NCBI RefSeq assembly: GCF_008086045.1
Contig: NZ_VSEY01000008.1
Coordinates: 186,001-250,000, forward strand
Direction: 5' to 3'
DNA: 64,000 nt
From: Nonomuraea sp. PA05
GTDB taxonomy: Bacteria > Actinomycetota > Actinomycetes > Streptosporangiales > Streptosporangiaceae
Shown: in pieces, positions 43,444 through 51,929 of the stretch
Layout: the number at the start of each line of letters is the position of its first letter
Position numbering within the stretch: the stretch's first letter is position 1
The notes under the pieces: model-generated
Told to the model about the DNA's origin: nothing
Databases searched by the model: none
The model's input: only the letters and a program-made list of their open reading frames with translations
Translations under genes and position numbers: made by a program

Positions 43444-44420
43444 CCGCCGACCGACGCGAAGAGCTGGGCCACGTCCACCTTGGCCTTCAGGTAGCCGTAG
43501 CCGTGCATGAGGTCGGCCAGCTTCTGCACGCTGGCCTTGTCGGCCTCCATGGTGAACGTCCCGAGCGTCATCGCCGCCGCCGTGTCCGCCGGGATCTGCG
43601 TGTACGTCGGCACGACCTCGTCGATGGCCTTACGATCGGCCCCGGCGATCTGCTGAGCCTTGGCCAGCGCCCGGTGGAAGGCCGCGGCCGTCTTCGGGTA
43701 CTTGCTCACCCACTGCTCGGTGACGCCCCACCCGTCGATCGGCACGCCCTCGGTGACGCCGCTGGTGGTGTCGACGATCTGGGTGGCGCCGCTCTTCTTG
43801 GCCGCGCTCAGGAACGGCTCGACCAGCCAGGCCGCGTCCACCTTGCCCGTGGACAGCGCGCCGAGCTGGTCGGCGAACGACACGGGAACGAACTTGACGT
43901 CTTCCGGCCTGACGCCGGCGTCCTGGAGGTGGGCGTTGGTGACCGTCTGCCCCAGCGCCTTGAGCACGTTGACCGCGACCGTCTTGCCCTTGAGGTCGGC
44001 GACCGACTTGATGGGGGAGCCCTTGGCCACGACGACGGCGGAGACGTTCGGCGCGCCGCCCATGGTGTGCTGGAACAGCTTCAGCTTGGCCGCGCCCGAG
44101 TCGTTGATGGTCATGAGCACCACATAGCTCGTCATGAACGCGTCCATGCTGCCGTTAACGATCTTCGGCATGACCGCCGTGGGCGCCTGGATGATCTCGG
44201 TCTTGACCGTCAGGCCCTCCTCCTTGAAGAACCCGCGTTTCTCCGCGATGAAGAGTGAGGCAGAAGACGGCACCGGCACCACGCCGACCAGGAGCTGGGT
44301 CTTCTCCAGCCCGCCGGCGGACGTGGTGCCGGTGGTGCCGTTCTCTCCTCCTCCGCCTCCGCACGCGCTGAGCGCCAGCGCCACTGCCATACCCGCGACT
44401 ACGATCCTGGTCAGTTGCAT
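43440..44420 (-). CDS. NitT/TauT-type substrate-binding lipoprotein (importer 2)
   Basis: 326 residues. Signal peptide with lipobox LSAC near residue 20 and GGGGG linker, then GGLEKTQLLVGVVPVPSS. Fold markers SLFIAEKRGFFKEEGLTVKT and SPIKSVADLKGKTVAVNVL. ATG 44420 is preferred to GTG 44426 because AAAGG lies 8 nt before it. It follows the methyltransferase gene on the same strand with a 48-bp gap. Paralogous to the binding proteins at 32935 and 47041; substrate unknown. Confidence 0.88.
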   Translation of the reverse strand: MQLTRIVVAGMAVALALSACGGGGGENGTTGTTSAGGLEKTQLLVGVVPVPSSASLFIAEKRGFFKEEGLTVKTEIIQAPTAVMPKIVNGSMDAFMTSYVVLMTINDSGAAKLKLFQHTMGGAPNVSAVVVAKGSPIKSVADLKGKTVAVNVLKALGQTVTNAHLQDAGVRPEDVKFVPVSFADQLGALSTGKVDAAWLVEPFLSAAKKSGATQIVDTTSGVTEGVPIDGWGVTEQWVSKYPKTAAAFHRALAKAQQIAGADRKAIDEVVPTYTQIPADTAAAMTLGTFTMEADKASVQKLADLMHGYGYLKAKVDVAQLFASVGG

Positions 44421-44468
44421 CGCCACTGCCTTTCTGAGTCCGGTGATCCGGCGGAGGCTGGGGAGAGG

Positions 44469-45473
44469 TCAGCGGCGCCTCGCCTCGATGAGGTTGGCGC
44501 CGGCGCCGAGTTCGACGACGTCGCTGATCACCAGCCCCGCATGGTCGAGCACGGCGGCGTACTCCTCGCGGCTGCGCTCGGTGCCGCCATTGAAGATCGC
44601 CAGCATCCGCATGTCAATGTCCTTGCCGAGGTGCGGCTCCTCACTGTCGGGGAGCACCACCTCCAGGATGAGGACGCGCCCGTCGTGGTTCATCGCCTCG
44701 CGGACGTTGCGCAGAACCCTGACCGCGTCGTCATCGTCCCAGTTGTGCAGGACGCTCGCCAGCAGATAGACGTCACCGCCTGCCGGAACCTCGGCGAACA
44801 TGTCGCCGGAGACGACCCGCACCCGGTCGGCCAGGCCCTCGGCGGCCAGCGTCTGCCTGGCGTGCCCGGTCACGTACTCCAGGTCGAACAGCACACCCCG
44901 CATCTGCGGGTTGGCGTGCAGGACCGTGGCCAGGATGTGACCCTTGCCGCCCGCCACGTCCACCATGGTCGCGGTGGCGGGGAAGGTGTAGCGCTTGGCC
45001 AGGCCCTCGGTGAAGGGGATGGCCCTGGCGGTCATGTAGTCGTCGAACATCCGGCTGACGTCCGGGTGCCCGGCGAGGTGGTCGTAGATGAGGCCGTACC
45101 GCTTGATGAAGGCCGAGCTGCCTTCGCGCACGGTGGCGGGCAGCATGCCCATGGCGTACCAGAAGCTCTCCTCGCCGAGCATGCGGATCGACGAGCGGAC
45201 GGAGTCGGGCACGTCCGAGCGCAGGGCCGTGCCCTTCTCCGTGAGGTCGTACGCGTCGGGCCCGGCCGCCGTGACGACGCCCATGCCGGCCAGCTCGCGC
45301 AGCACCCGGCGCAGCGAGGGGGCGTGCGCCCCGCAGCGCTCTGCCAGGTCGGCGGTGTTCAGCGGGCCGTGCGCGAGATGGTCGGCCACGTTCAGCTCCG
45401 CCATGGTCAGCAGAGCCGCGAAACGCGAGATGTCTCCTACGGCTCCCCATAAGAGGTCATCGGAATGCGGCAT
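44469..45473 (-). CDS. PhzM-like class I SAM-dependent methyltransferase
   Basis: 334 residues, the family-2 O-methyltransferase layout: N-terminal winged-helix dimerisation domain (LNTADLAERCGAHAPSLRRV), then SAM-binding VDVAGGKGHILATVL, GDMFAEVPAGGDVYLLASVL, HNWDDDDAVRVLRN, and the C-terminal EYAAVLDHAGL. Length and motif order match the phenazine-carboxylate methyltransferase PhzM as well as many O-methyltransferases of antibiotic pathways. It sits between importer 3 permeases (20 bp upstream) and the importer 2 binding protein. Its acceptor is unknown; an imported aromatic is a reasonable guess. Confidence 0.85.
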   Translation of the reverse strand: MPHSDDLLWGAVGDISRFAALLTMAELNVADHLAHGPLNTADLAERCGAHAPSLRRVLRELAGMGVVTAAGPDAYDLTEKGTALRSDVPDSVRSSIRMLGEESFWYAMGMLPATVREGSSAFIKRYGLIYDHLAGHPDVSRMFDDYMTARAIPFTEGLAKRYTFPATATMVDVAGGKGHILATVLHANPQMRGVLFDLEYVTGHARQTLAAEGLADRVRVVSGDMFAEVPAGGDVYLLASVLHNWDDDDAVRVLRNVREAMNHDGRVLILEVVLPDSEEPHLGKDIDMRMLAIFNGGTERSREEYAAVLDHAGLVISDVVELGAGANLIEARRR

Positions 45474-45491
45474 ATGTCCTTCCAGGGGCGG

Positions 45492-46271
45492 TCACGGGTT
45501 GCGGGTGGCCTGCCGGTGCCAGACGAGCACGCGCCGCTCGGCCAGCACGAACAGGGAGTTCACGAGGTAACCGAGGATGCCGAGCAGCGCGATCGCCGCC
45601 CACACCCCGGCGCCGTCGAAACTGCGCTGCGCCTGCAGGAGCTGGTAGCCGATGCCGTCGCTACCGCCGATGAGCTCGCTGATGACCATGAGGATCAGGG
45701 CCAGCGAGAGGCTCAGCCGCAGCCCGGCGAAGATCTTCGGCGAGGCGGCGGGCAGCACGACCACCCGCAGCCGCTGCGCCCTGCTCAGGTTGAAGACGGT
45801 GGCCGTCTCGGTGTACGTGCGGTCCACCGCCCTGGCGCCGTCGATCGAGTTGAGCAGCACCGGCCACACCACGCCGAAGGTGATCGTGGCGAGCTGCGTG
45901 GCCAGGCTGTCCTGGAAGATCACGATGAGCGCGGGAAGCAGCAGGGGCGGCGGGATCGCGCGGCCGAACTCGATGAGCGGGTCCACGTAGTCGGTCGCCG
46001 CCCGGGAGCGCCCGAGCAGCATGCCCGCCACGATCCCGATCGCCGCCGCCAGGACCCAGCCGCCGAACATGCGGCCGAGACTCGGCAGGATGTTGTCGAT
46101 CGCGTCGTCGGTGAGGAACACCGTGCTGACGGGGCCGGAGAACCACAGCTCGTACATGCGCACGACGATCGTCGTGGGCGGCGGGAAATCGGTGTCGCCG
46201 ATCGCCCGGGCCGCCAGCTCCCACACGACGAGCACGACGGGGATCACCAGGAACTTGGAGAGCTTCTTCAC
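45492..46271 (-). CDS. NitT/TauT-type ABC permease (importer 3, second)
   Basis: 259 residues. FPPPTTIVVRMYELWFSGPV, FGRAIPPPLLLPALIVIF, LPAASPKIFAGLRLSLSLAL and ERRVLVWH mark it as the counterpart of 31314-32117 and 41660-42451. GTG start overlaps the first permease (GTGA). Confidence 0.9.
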   Translation of the reverse strand: MKKLSKFLVIPVVLVVWELAARAIGDTDFPPPTTIVVRMYELWFSGPVSTVFLTDDAIDNILPSLGRMFGGWVLAAAIGIVAGMLLGRSRAATDYVDPLIEFGRAIPPPLLLPALIVIFQDSLATQLATITFGVVWPVLLNSIDGARAVDRTYTETATVFNLSRAQRLRVVVLPAASPKIFAGLRLSLSLALILMVISELIGGSDGIGYQLLQAQRSFDGAGVWAAIALLGILGYLVNSLFVLAERRVLVWHRQATRNP

Positions 46272-47044
46272 GAGTCCGACGCTCCCGTCCGCATCCGGTG
46301 CCAGTGGAAGAGCCTGCGCTCCCCGGCCAGCAGCAGCACGTTCGCCAGCACGCCGATGACCCCGGCCCAGACCGTGGCCGCCATCACGAGGTCCGTTCTG
46401 TTGCCGCTGCCCGCGACGTTGACGTAGACGCCGATCCCGTTGATGCCGCCGGCCAGCAGTTCGGCGCTGACCGCCAGGACGAGCGCGATCCCGGCGGCGA
46501 TCCTGACGCCCGTCGCGACGAACGGGGCCGCGCTGGGCAGGCTCACCCTGGCCAGCACGGCGAGGGGGCCGAAGCCGAAGCTGCGCAGCGACTCCTTGGC
46601 GACGGGGTCCACGTCGTGCATGCCGTAGAGGGTGTTGATGAGGATCGGCCAGACCGAGGCGTACACGATGACCGAGATCTTCATCAGCTCGTCCACCGGG
46701 ATGAGCAGGATCGCCAGCGGGATGATCGCCACGGACGGGATCGGCCGCATGAACTCCAGCAGCGGCCGGATGGCGCGCTCCAAGGGGGTCAGCGCGCCGA
46801 GCAGCACGCCCACCGGCACGGCGATGACGGTGGCGAGAAGCAGGCCGAGCACCCAGTTCGTCAGGGTCGTGCCGACGCCCGCGACGAACTCGGCATCGGC
46901 CGGCAGGCGCACGGCTTCGAGCAGGATGGACGAGGGGGTGGGGAAATCGAGTTGCTGGTTGATCCCGAAGCGGATGAACAACTCCCCCAGAACGAGGAAG
47001 CCCGCGGCGCCGACGGCGCCGCGGAGCAGTCGTGCACCGGTCAT
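46268..47044 (-). CDS. NitT/TauT-type ABC permease (importer 3, first)
   Basis: 258 residues. EFMRPIPSVAIIPLAILLIP, YASVWPILINTLYGMHDVDP, ESLRSFGFGPLAVLARVSLP and GERRLFHWH. ATG overlaps the binding-protein stop (ATGA). Unlike its counterpart in importer 2 it has no low-complexity N-terminal extension. Confidence 0.9.
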   Translation of the reverse strand: MTGARLLRGAVGAAGFLVLGELFIRFGINQQLDFPTPSSILLEAVRLPADAEFVAGVGTTLTNWVLGLLLATVIAVPVGVLLGALTPLERAIRPLLEFMRPIPSVAIIPLAILLIPVDELMKISVIVYASVWPILINTLYGMHDVDPVAKESLRSFGFGPLAVLARVSLPSAAPFVATGVRIAAGIALVLAVSAELLAGGINGIGVYVNVAGSGNRTDLVMAATVWAGVIGVLANVLLLAGERRLFHWHRMRTGASDS

Positions 47045-48030
47045 CCGTTTGAGGCGGGAGCCGCGATGACGGACTTCACGTCGATGGCGCTCTTCAGGTA
47101 GCCGTACTCGAGCATGAGGTCGGCGACCTTCTGCAGGCGGTTGGCGTTCAGCTCACTGGGGTACGCGCCCAGCGTGATCACCGAGGCCGTCTTGGCGTCG
47201 ATCTTCGTGTACTGCGGCAGCATGGCCTCGATCTCCTTGCGGTCGCTGGAGGCGACCTGCTGGGCCTTGGAGATGGCCCGCTGGAAGGCGGCCAGCGTCT
47301 TCGGGTACTTCGAGGCCCACTCCTCGGTGGCCATCCAGCCGGCGATGGGCAGGTCGGCGGTCTGACCCGTCATCGTGTCGGCCAGCTTGCGGAAGCCGTG
47401 CTGGCTCTGGTTGGCCGTGATGAACGGCTCGGTGATCCAGCCCGCGTCGGCCTGGCCGCTCAGGATCGCGTTGCCCATGTCGGGGAACGGCTTCTCCTTG
47501 AACGTGACGTCGTTCTCCGTCAGGCCCGCCACCTTGAGCTGCGAGGTGACCGCGAGCGTGGCGACGTTGCGCAGGTTGTTGACGAAGATGGTCTTGCCCT
47601 TGAGGTCCGCCACCGTCTTGATGGGGGAGTCCTTCGGCACCATGATGTTGAAGGTGTTCGGGCCGGCCTGGTACATGTCCGCGACCAGCTTGATCTTCTT
47701 GCCGGTGCTGACCGCGAGGAACGTCGAGACGTAGTTCGTCTGCGAGATGTCGAGCGAGCCGCTCTCGATCGCCGGAATGGCCGCGGCGCCACCGGTGATG
47801 ATCTTCGGCGTGACGGTCAGGCCCTCTTCCTTGAAGAAGCCCTTCGCGTTGGCGATGTAGAGCGAGACCGGGTCCGGAATGGGGAGCGCCCCGACCGTGA
47901 TGGTGGTTTTCTCCAAGCCGTTGCTGTTGGGCGCGGTGTCCGCGGTGTTGTCGGACCCGCCGCAGCCGGCAAGGGTGAGAGCGACTGTGACGCCGAGAAC
48001 AATGGCGTGACAGCGCAGTTTGCGTGTCAT
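47041..48030 (-). CDS. NitT/TauT-type substrate-binding lipoprotein (importer 3)
   Basis: 329 residues. Signal peptide with lipobox LAGC near residue 23, then NGLEKTTITVGALPIPDP. Fold markers SLYIANAKGFFKEEGLTVTP and SPIKTVADLKGKTIFVNNL. ATG with AGGAG 9 nt upstream. It is the first gene of the longest leftward operon (48030 to 41660), divergent from conservon 4 over 392 bp. Substrate unknown, likely related to those of the two paralogues. Confidence 0.88.
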   Translation of the reverse strand: MTRKLRCHAIVLGVTVALTLAGCGGSDNTADTAPNSNGLEKTTITVGALPIPDPVSLYIANAKGFFKEEGLTVTPKIITGGAAAIPAIESGSLDISQTNYVSTFLAVSTGKKIKLVADMYQAGPNTFNIMVPKDSPIKTVADLKGKTIFVNNLRNVATLAVTSQLKVAGLTENDVTFKEKPFPDMGNAILSGQADAGWITEPFITANQSQHGFRKLADTMTGQTADLPIAGWMATEEWASKYPKTLAAFQRAISKAQQVASSDRKEIEAMLPQYTKIDAKTASVITLGAYPSELNANRLQKVADLMLEYGYLKSAIDVKSVIAAPASNG

Positions 48031-48422
48031 GGGGGGGTTCTCCTACCAGGGGGAAGTCTTCTGGAGATCGGCACAGGTTGCCGGGCGTGAAGCGTACCGG
48101 AGGGGAGATCCGAACGGCAGCACTATGCCACGTTTATGCCGTTTATCTAGGAAATATGACTGTGCCCCGCTAAGTGTGTAAATAGTGCGATAAAGGGTGG
48201 TTAGTGGCTACATGTCCGGATTGGCGTGTTGGTTGCGCTCCGTGTCCAGGGGTTTGCCACGTGAACAATGTGTGAGTTGGAACGGTTGAAAACGGTCGAG
48301 ACGTTGGCCTAAGTATGAGGTTTGTGCTCAAATTGGGCCTCGAACTTGCCTGCGATCACTCGTCCGTGTGACGAAGCCGCTGAGACCCCCCTGAAGCAGG
48401 CCATGGCGAGAGGTTGCCACCA
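48031..48422. promoter_or_regulatory. Divergent intergenic region between importer 3 and conservon 4
   Basis: No supported gene. A plausible conservon 4 promoter is TTGAAA (48286-48291), 18-nt spacer, TAAGTA (48310-48315). TGTGCTCAAAT at 48323-48333 and GGCGAGAGGTTGC just before the GTG match the cvnA3 leader. Confidence 0.45.
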
Positions 48423-51400
48423 GTGAGGACAACAACGACCGGCTCCGGTCGTGGTAGCGCTCCGGACGTTCCGGAAGAGTCTGCGGGCGGTGCGGCGCCG
48501 CAGAAGCCGCAGCACCAGCCCCGCTCGGGCAGCTCGTTCGCGCTGCGCAACTGGCGTGTGCGCACCCGCCTCATCGCTCTCATCGCCATCCCCACGATCG
48601 TGGCCGTGATCCTGGGCGCGCTGCGCGTCACCACCTCCATCAGCAGCGCGCAGCAGTACCAGCTCATCAACGACTCGGGACGACTGGTCGCCCAGATCGG
48701 TGAGCTCGCCCGCGACCTCGGCATGGAGCGTGACCTTGCCGCCCGCTTCGTCGCCGAAGGCAGGCGGGACGACGACAAGCTCAACAGCCAGCAGGGCATC
48801 GTGGACGCCAACGTCACCCGTACGCGGGCGCTGGCCAAGACCGTCGAGCCGTCGCTGTCGGTTCTCGGCGGCAGGATCCTCGACCGCATCGAGGTCCGGC
48901 TCAGCCAGCTCGCCTCGCTGCGGCAGACGGTCAAGGGCTCGCAGCTCCCGCCGCTGCCCACCGTGGAGAAGTACTCCGAGACCATCGCCGACATGCTGCA
49001 GATCTACGACGAGCTCGGACAGGGCTCCACGGACGAGCAGCTCATCGCGACGGCCGCCGCGCTGCGCTCCATCGCCCGCGCGGAGGAGGAGGCGTCCAAG
49101 CAGCGCGCGCTGCTGACGGTCGCGCTGGTGCGGGGCTCGTTCGAGGAGCCGGAGTTCAACGCCTTCCTCGACGCCCGCTCCCGCCGCGAGAGCGAACGGA
49201 CCACGTTCAACACGGTCGCCACGGCGGAGCAGCGCCAGGACTTCAACAACACGGTGGCCAGCCGGAAGATCGGCCTCGCGGAGCTCTACATCAGCCGCGC
49301 CGTGCTGTTGAACAACAACGGCGACAACCTGCGCCGGCTCGACAGCAAGACGGCGAACGACACCGACAGCTGGTTCGAGGCCGTCTCCGAGACCGTCGAC
49401 CGGCTCCACCAGGTGCAGAAGTCGCTGTCGGAGCAGGTGGCCACCCGAAGCACCGACGTCGCCGGCGGCGACAGGCAGCTCGCCGCGATCAACATCGGCA
49501 TCGTGGTCGCGCTGCTGGTCCTGGTCCTCGCGATCACCGCCCTGATGGCCGGCTCGCTGGTACGCCCGCTGCGCCGCCTGCGCGGCGACGCCCTGAAGAT
49601 CGCCGGCCACACGCTGCCCGACCTGGTGCGCCAGCTCCGCAACACCGACGTGGACCCCGACCAGCTACGCGTCCCGCCCATCGAGATCAACTCCAGGGAC
49701 GAGATCGGTGAAGTGGCGCGGGCCTTCGACGAGGTGCACCGCGAGGCGGTCCGCCTGGCCGGTGAGGAGTCGAAGCTCCGCAGCAACGTCAACGCGATGT
49801 TCGTGAACCTGTCACGCCGCAGCCAGACGCTGGTCGAACGGCAGATCACCCTGATCGACGGCCTGGAGCAGGGCGAGCAGGACGAACAGCGACTGGGCAA
49901 CCTGTTCAAGCTGGACCACCTGGCCACCCGCATGCGCCGCAACAGCGAGAACCTGCTGGTCCTGGCCGGCCAGGAGCCGCCGCGCCGCTGGAGCCAGCCG
50001 GTCAAGCTGGTGGACGTGGCCCGCGCCTCCCTGTCGGAGGTCGAGAACTACGAGCGGGTCGTCCTGGAGGTGCCGGAAGGCGTCTCCATCGCCGGCCAGG
50101 CCGTCAACGACGTCATCCACCTGCTCGCCGAGCTGATCGAGAACGCGCTGTCGTTCTCGCCGCGCGAGACCCGCGTGCCCGTTTCGGGCAGCCGCATCGA
50201 CGGCGGCGGCATCATGCTCTCCATCAGCGACTCCGGCATCGGCATGACCGGCGAGGAGCTGGCGCAGGCCAACCTCCGCCTGACCGACGCGCCCACCGTG
50301 GACGTCTCCGTCTCGCGCCGCATGGGCCTGTTCGTGGTCGCCAGGCTGGCGCACCGGCACGGCATCCGCGTGCAGTTGCGCCCGCACGGCTCCGGCGGCC
50401 TGACCGCCATGGTCCTCATCCCCGAGTCGCTGCTCGGCGCGCAGGCCGCCCCGGTCGGCACGCCCGCCGCCGGCGGCCAGCCCAGGGAGGCGTTCCAGAC
50501 GCCGCAGCCCGCGGCCGCCAGCCCCTGGCCCGCCTCGTCGTTCCAGCTCGGCCCCGGCCATCCGTCGTATCCGTCGTACCCGTCGGAGCCCGTCCCGCAG
50601 GGCGGTGGCGGCGGATCCTGGGCGTCGGGCCCGGCCTTCCCCGCCGAGGCGGGCGGCTGGATGTCGTCCGACTCGTCCAACGACGTCTGGGTCTCCTCGC
50701 GCGGCCCGATGACCGGCGACAGCGGCCTGCCGCAGCGGGAGAGCAGCCTGCCGCAGCGCGGCGCGCTGCCCGACGAGACCCGCCCGTGGACGCGCGGCCC
50801 CGAGCAGCCGCTGCCGACGAGGGGCGGTTTCAACAGCTTCGCCGAGCCCGACACGGCCAGGGGCGGCTTCCCCAGCTTCGCCGAGCCGGACACGGCGAGA
50901 GGCGGCTTCCCCAGCTTCGCCGAGCCGGACACGGCCAGAGGCGGCTTCCCCAGCTTCGCCGAGACCGAGTCGGCGAGAGGCAGCTTCAACAGCTTCCCTG
51001 AGACCGAGTCGGCCGCGACCGGCCCGATGCCCGCCGTCAAGCCGGCCTCGGCAGGGGACGAGTACCTGCCGATCTTCGCCTCGGTGGAGTCGGCCTGGTT
51101 CGACCACAACGCGGCCGAGGCCAACGCCACATGGGGCTCGGCCAAGGCCGACGCGGGCTGGAGCGCGGCGGAGGCCGTACGCGAGCCGGCGCGCGACGGC
51201 GCGACAGCCGCGGGCCTGCCCAAGCGGGTGCCCAAGGCCAACCTGGTGCCCGGCTCGGCGGACACCGTCTCGGCGCCCAAGGGCGTCGCACCGATGCCGG
51301 CGGTCTCACCCGACCGGGTGCGCAGCCGGCTCTCCAGCTTCCAGCAAGGCTTCCGGGCCGCGCGCGACGACATCAGCGAGGGACGGACGTACGGGTCCGG

Positions 51401-51434
51401 CCCGAGAAGTGACAGTAGGGATGAGGGCGCATGA
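48423..51434 (+). CDS. cvnA: Conservon 4 sensor histidine kinase-like protein CvnA
   Basis: 1003 residues. TM1 about 45-67, NIT-type domain, TM2 about 356-379, HAMP, DHp-like LDHLATRMRRNSENLLVL, HATPase_c (ENA near 572, DSGIGM near 602). The tail holds five copies of a 13-residue repeat of the form RGGFPSFAEPDTA (about 800-859), DEYLPIFASVESAWF near 881 and AGLPKRVPKANLVPGSA. GTG 48423 is chosen over a TTG 9 nt upstream by the shared start context. Unlike the other three, its stop overlaps a micro-ORF rather than cvnB. Confidence 0.9.
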   Translation: MRTTTTGSGRGSAPDVPEESAGGAAPQKPQHQPRSGSSFALRNWRVRTRLIALIAIPTIVAVILGALRVTTSISSAQQYQLINDSGRLVAQIGELARDLGMERDLAARFVAEGRRDDDKLNSQQGIVDANVTRTRALAKTVEPSLSVLGGRILDRIEVRLSQLASLRQTVKGSQLPPLPTVEKYSETIADMLQIYDELGQGSTDEQLIATAAALRSIARAEEEASKQRALLTVALVRGSFEEPEFNAFLDARSRRESERTTFNTVATAEQRQDFNNTVASRKIGLAELYISRAVLLNNNGDNLRRLDSKTANDTDSWFEAVSETVDRLHQVQKSLSEQVATRSTDVAGGDRQLAAINIGIVVALLVLVLAITALMAGSLVRPLRRLRGDALKIAGHTLPDLVRQLRNTDVDPDQLRVPPIEINSRDEIGEVARAFDEVHREAVRLAGEESKLRSNVNAMFVNLSRRSQTLVERQITLIDGLEQGEQDEQRLGNLFKLDHLATRMRRNSENLLVLAGQEPPRRWSQPVKLVDVARASLSEVENYERVVLEVPEGVSIAGQAVNDVIHLLAELIENALSFSPRETRVPVSGSRIDGGGIMLSISDSGIGMTGEELAQANLRLTDAPTVDVSVSRRMGLFVVARLAHRHGIRVQLRPHGSGGLTAMVLIPESLLGAQAAPVGTPAAGGQPREAFQTPQPAAASPWPASSFQLGPGHPSYPSYPSEPVPQGGGGGSWASGPAFPAEAGGWMSSDSSNDVWVSSRGPMTGDSGLPQRESSLPQRGALPDETRPWTRGPEQPLPTRGGFNSFAEPDTARGGFPSFAEPDTARGGFPSFAEPDTARGGFPSFAETESARGSFNSFPETESAATGPMPAVKPASAGDEYLPIFASVESAWFDHNAAEANATWGSAKADAGWSAAEAVREPARDGATAAGLPKRVPKANLVPGSADTVSAPKGVAPMPAVSPDRVRSRLSSFQQGFRAARDDISEGRTYGSGPRSDSRDEGA

Positions 51435-51505
51435 GCGAGCGTAGCGAGCGGCCAGTCACACACAGCCGACTGTCGTTCATGCGATCGACGAAGGAGAACG
51501 CATGA
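51431..51505 (+). CDS. Micro-ORF of 24 codons plus stop bridging cvnA4 and cvnB4
   Basis: An ATG overlapping the cvnA4 stop (ATGA 51431-51434) opens a frame that ends in a TGA overlapping the cvnB4 ATG (ATGA 51502-51505). The peptide starts MSERSERPVTHS and ends STKENA. It contains the GCGAGCGTAGCGAGCG repeat found widely in related genomes. In conservons 1-3 the A and B genes overlap directly, so this segment looks like an insertion that has kept translational coupling on both sides. Whether the peptide is made or useful is unknown. Confidence 0.5.
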   Translation: MSERSERPVTHSRLSFMRSTKENA

Positions 51506-51924
51506 ATGACCTGAGCCACGCGGCACGTGGGGTGGACTGGTTAATCACCGACTTCGTCAGTACCGTTCCGGGAGTCGCGCACGCGGTGGTCGTCTCGTCC
51601 GACGGATTGCCGCTGGCGGCGTCGTCGGGCTTCCCCGCCGACCGGGCCGACCAGCTTGCCGCCATCGCGTCGGGCCTGGTGTCGCTGACCCAGGGCGCCG
51701 CCAGGGTGTTCGAGGGTGGCGCGGTCAACCAGACGATCGTGGAGATGCAGCGCGGCCTGATGCTGATCATGTCGATCAGTGACGGCTCGTGCCTGGCGGT
51801 GCTGGCCGCACCGGACTGCGACATGGGTCTGGTGGCGTATCAGATGACGCTGATGGTCGACCGCGCCGGTCAGGTGCTGACTCCGGCTGTGCGTGCCGAG
51901 CTGCGCGCCAGCCAGACCAGGTGA
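51502..51924 (+). CDS. cvnB: Conservon 4 roadblock/LC7 protein CvnB
   Basis: 140 residues, nearly identical to CvnB3. It has its own strong ribosome-binding site (AAGGAG, 6 nt before the ATG), created or kept in the inserted 71-bp segment. Roadblock core SDGSCLAVLAAPDCDMGLV. Confidence 0.93.
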   Translation: MNDLSHAARGVDWLITDFVSTVPGVAHAVVVSSDGLPLAASSGFPADRADQLAAIASGLVSLTQGAARVFEGGAVNQTIVEMQRGLMLIMSISDGSCLAVLAAPDCDMGLVAYQMTLMVDRAGQVLTPAVRAELRASQTR

Positions 51925-51929
51925 TGTAG

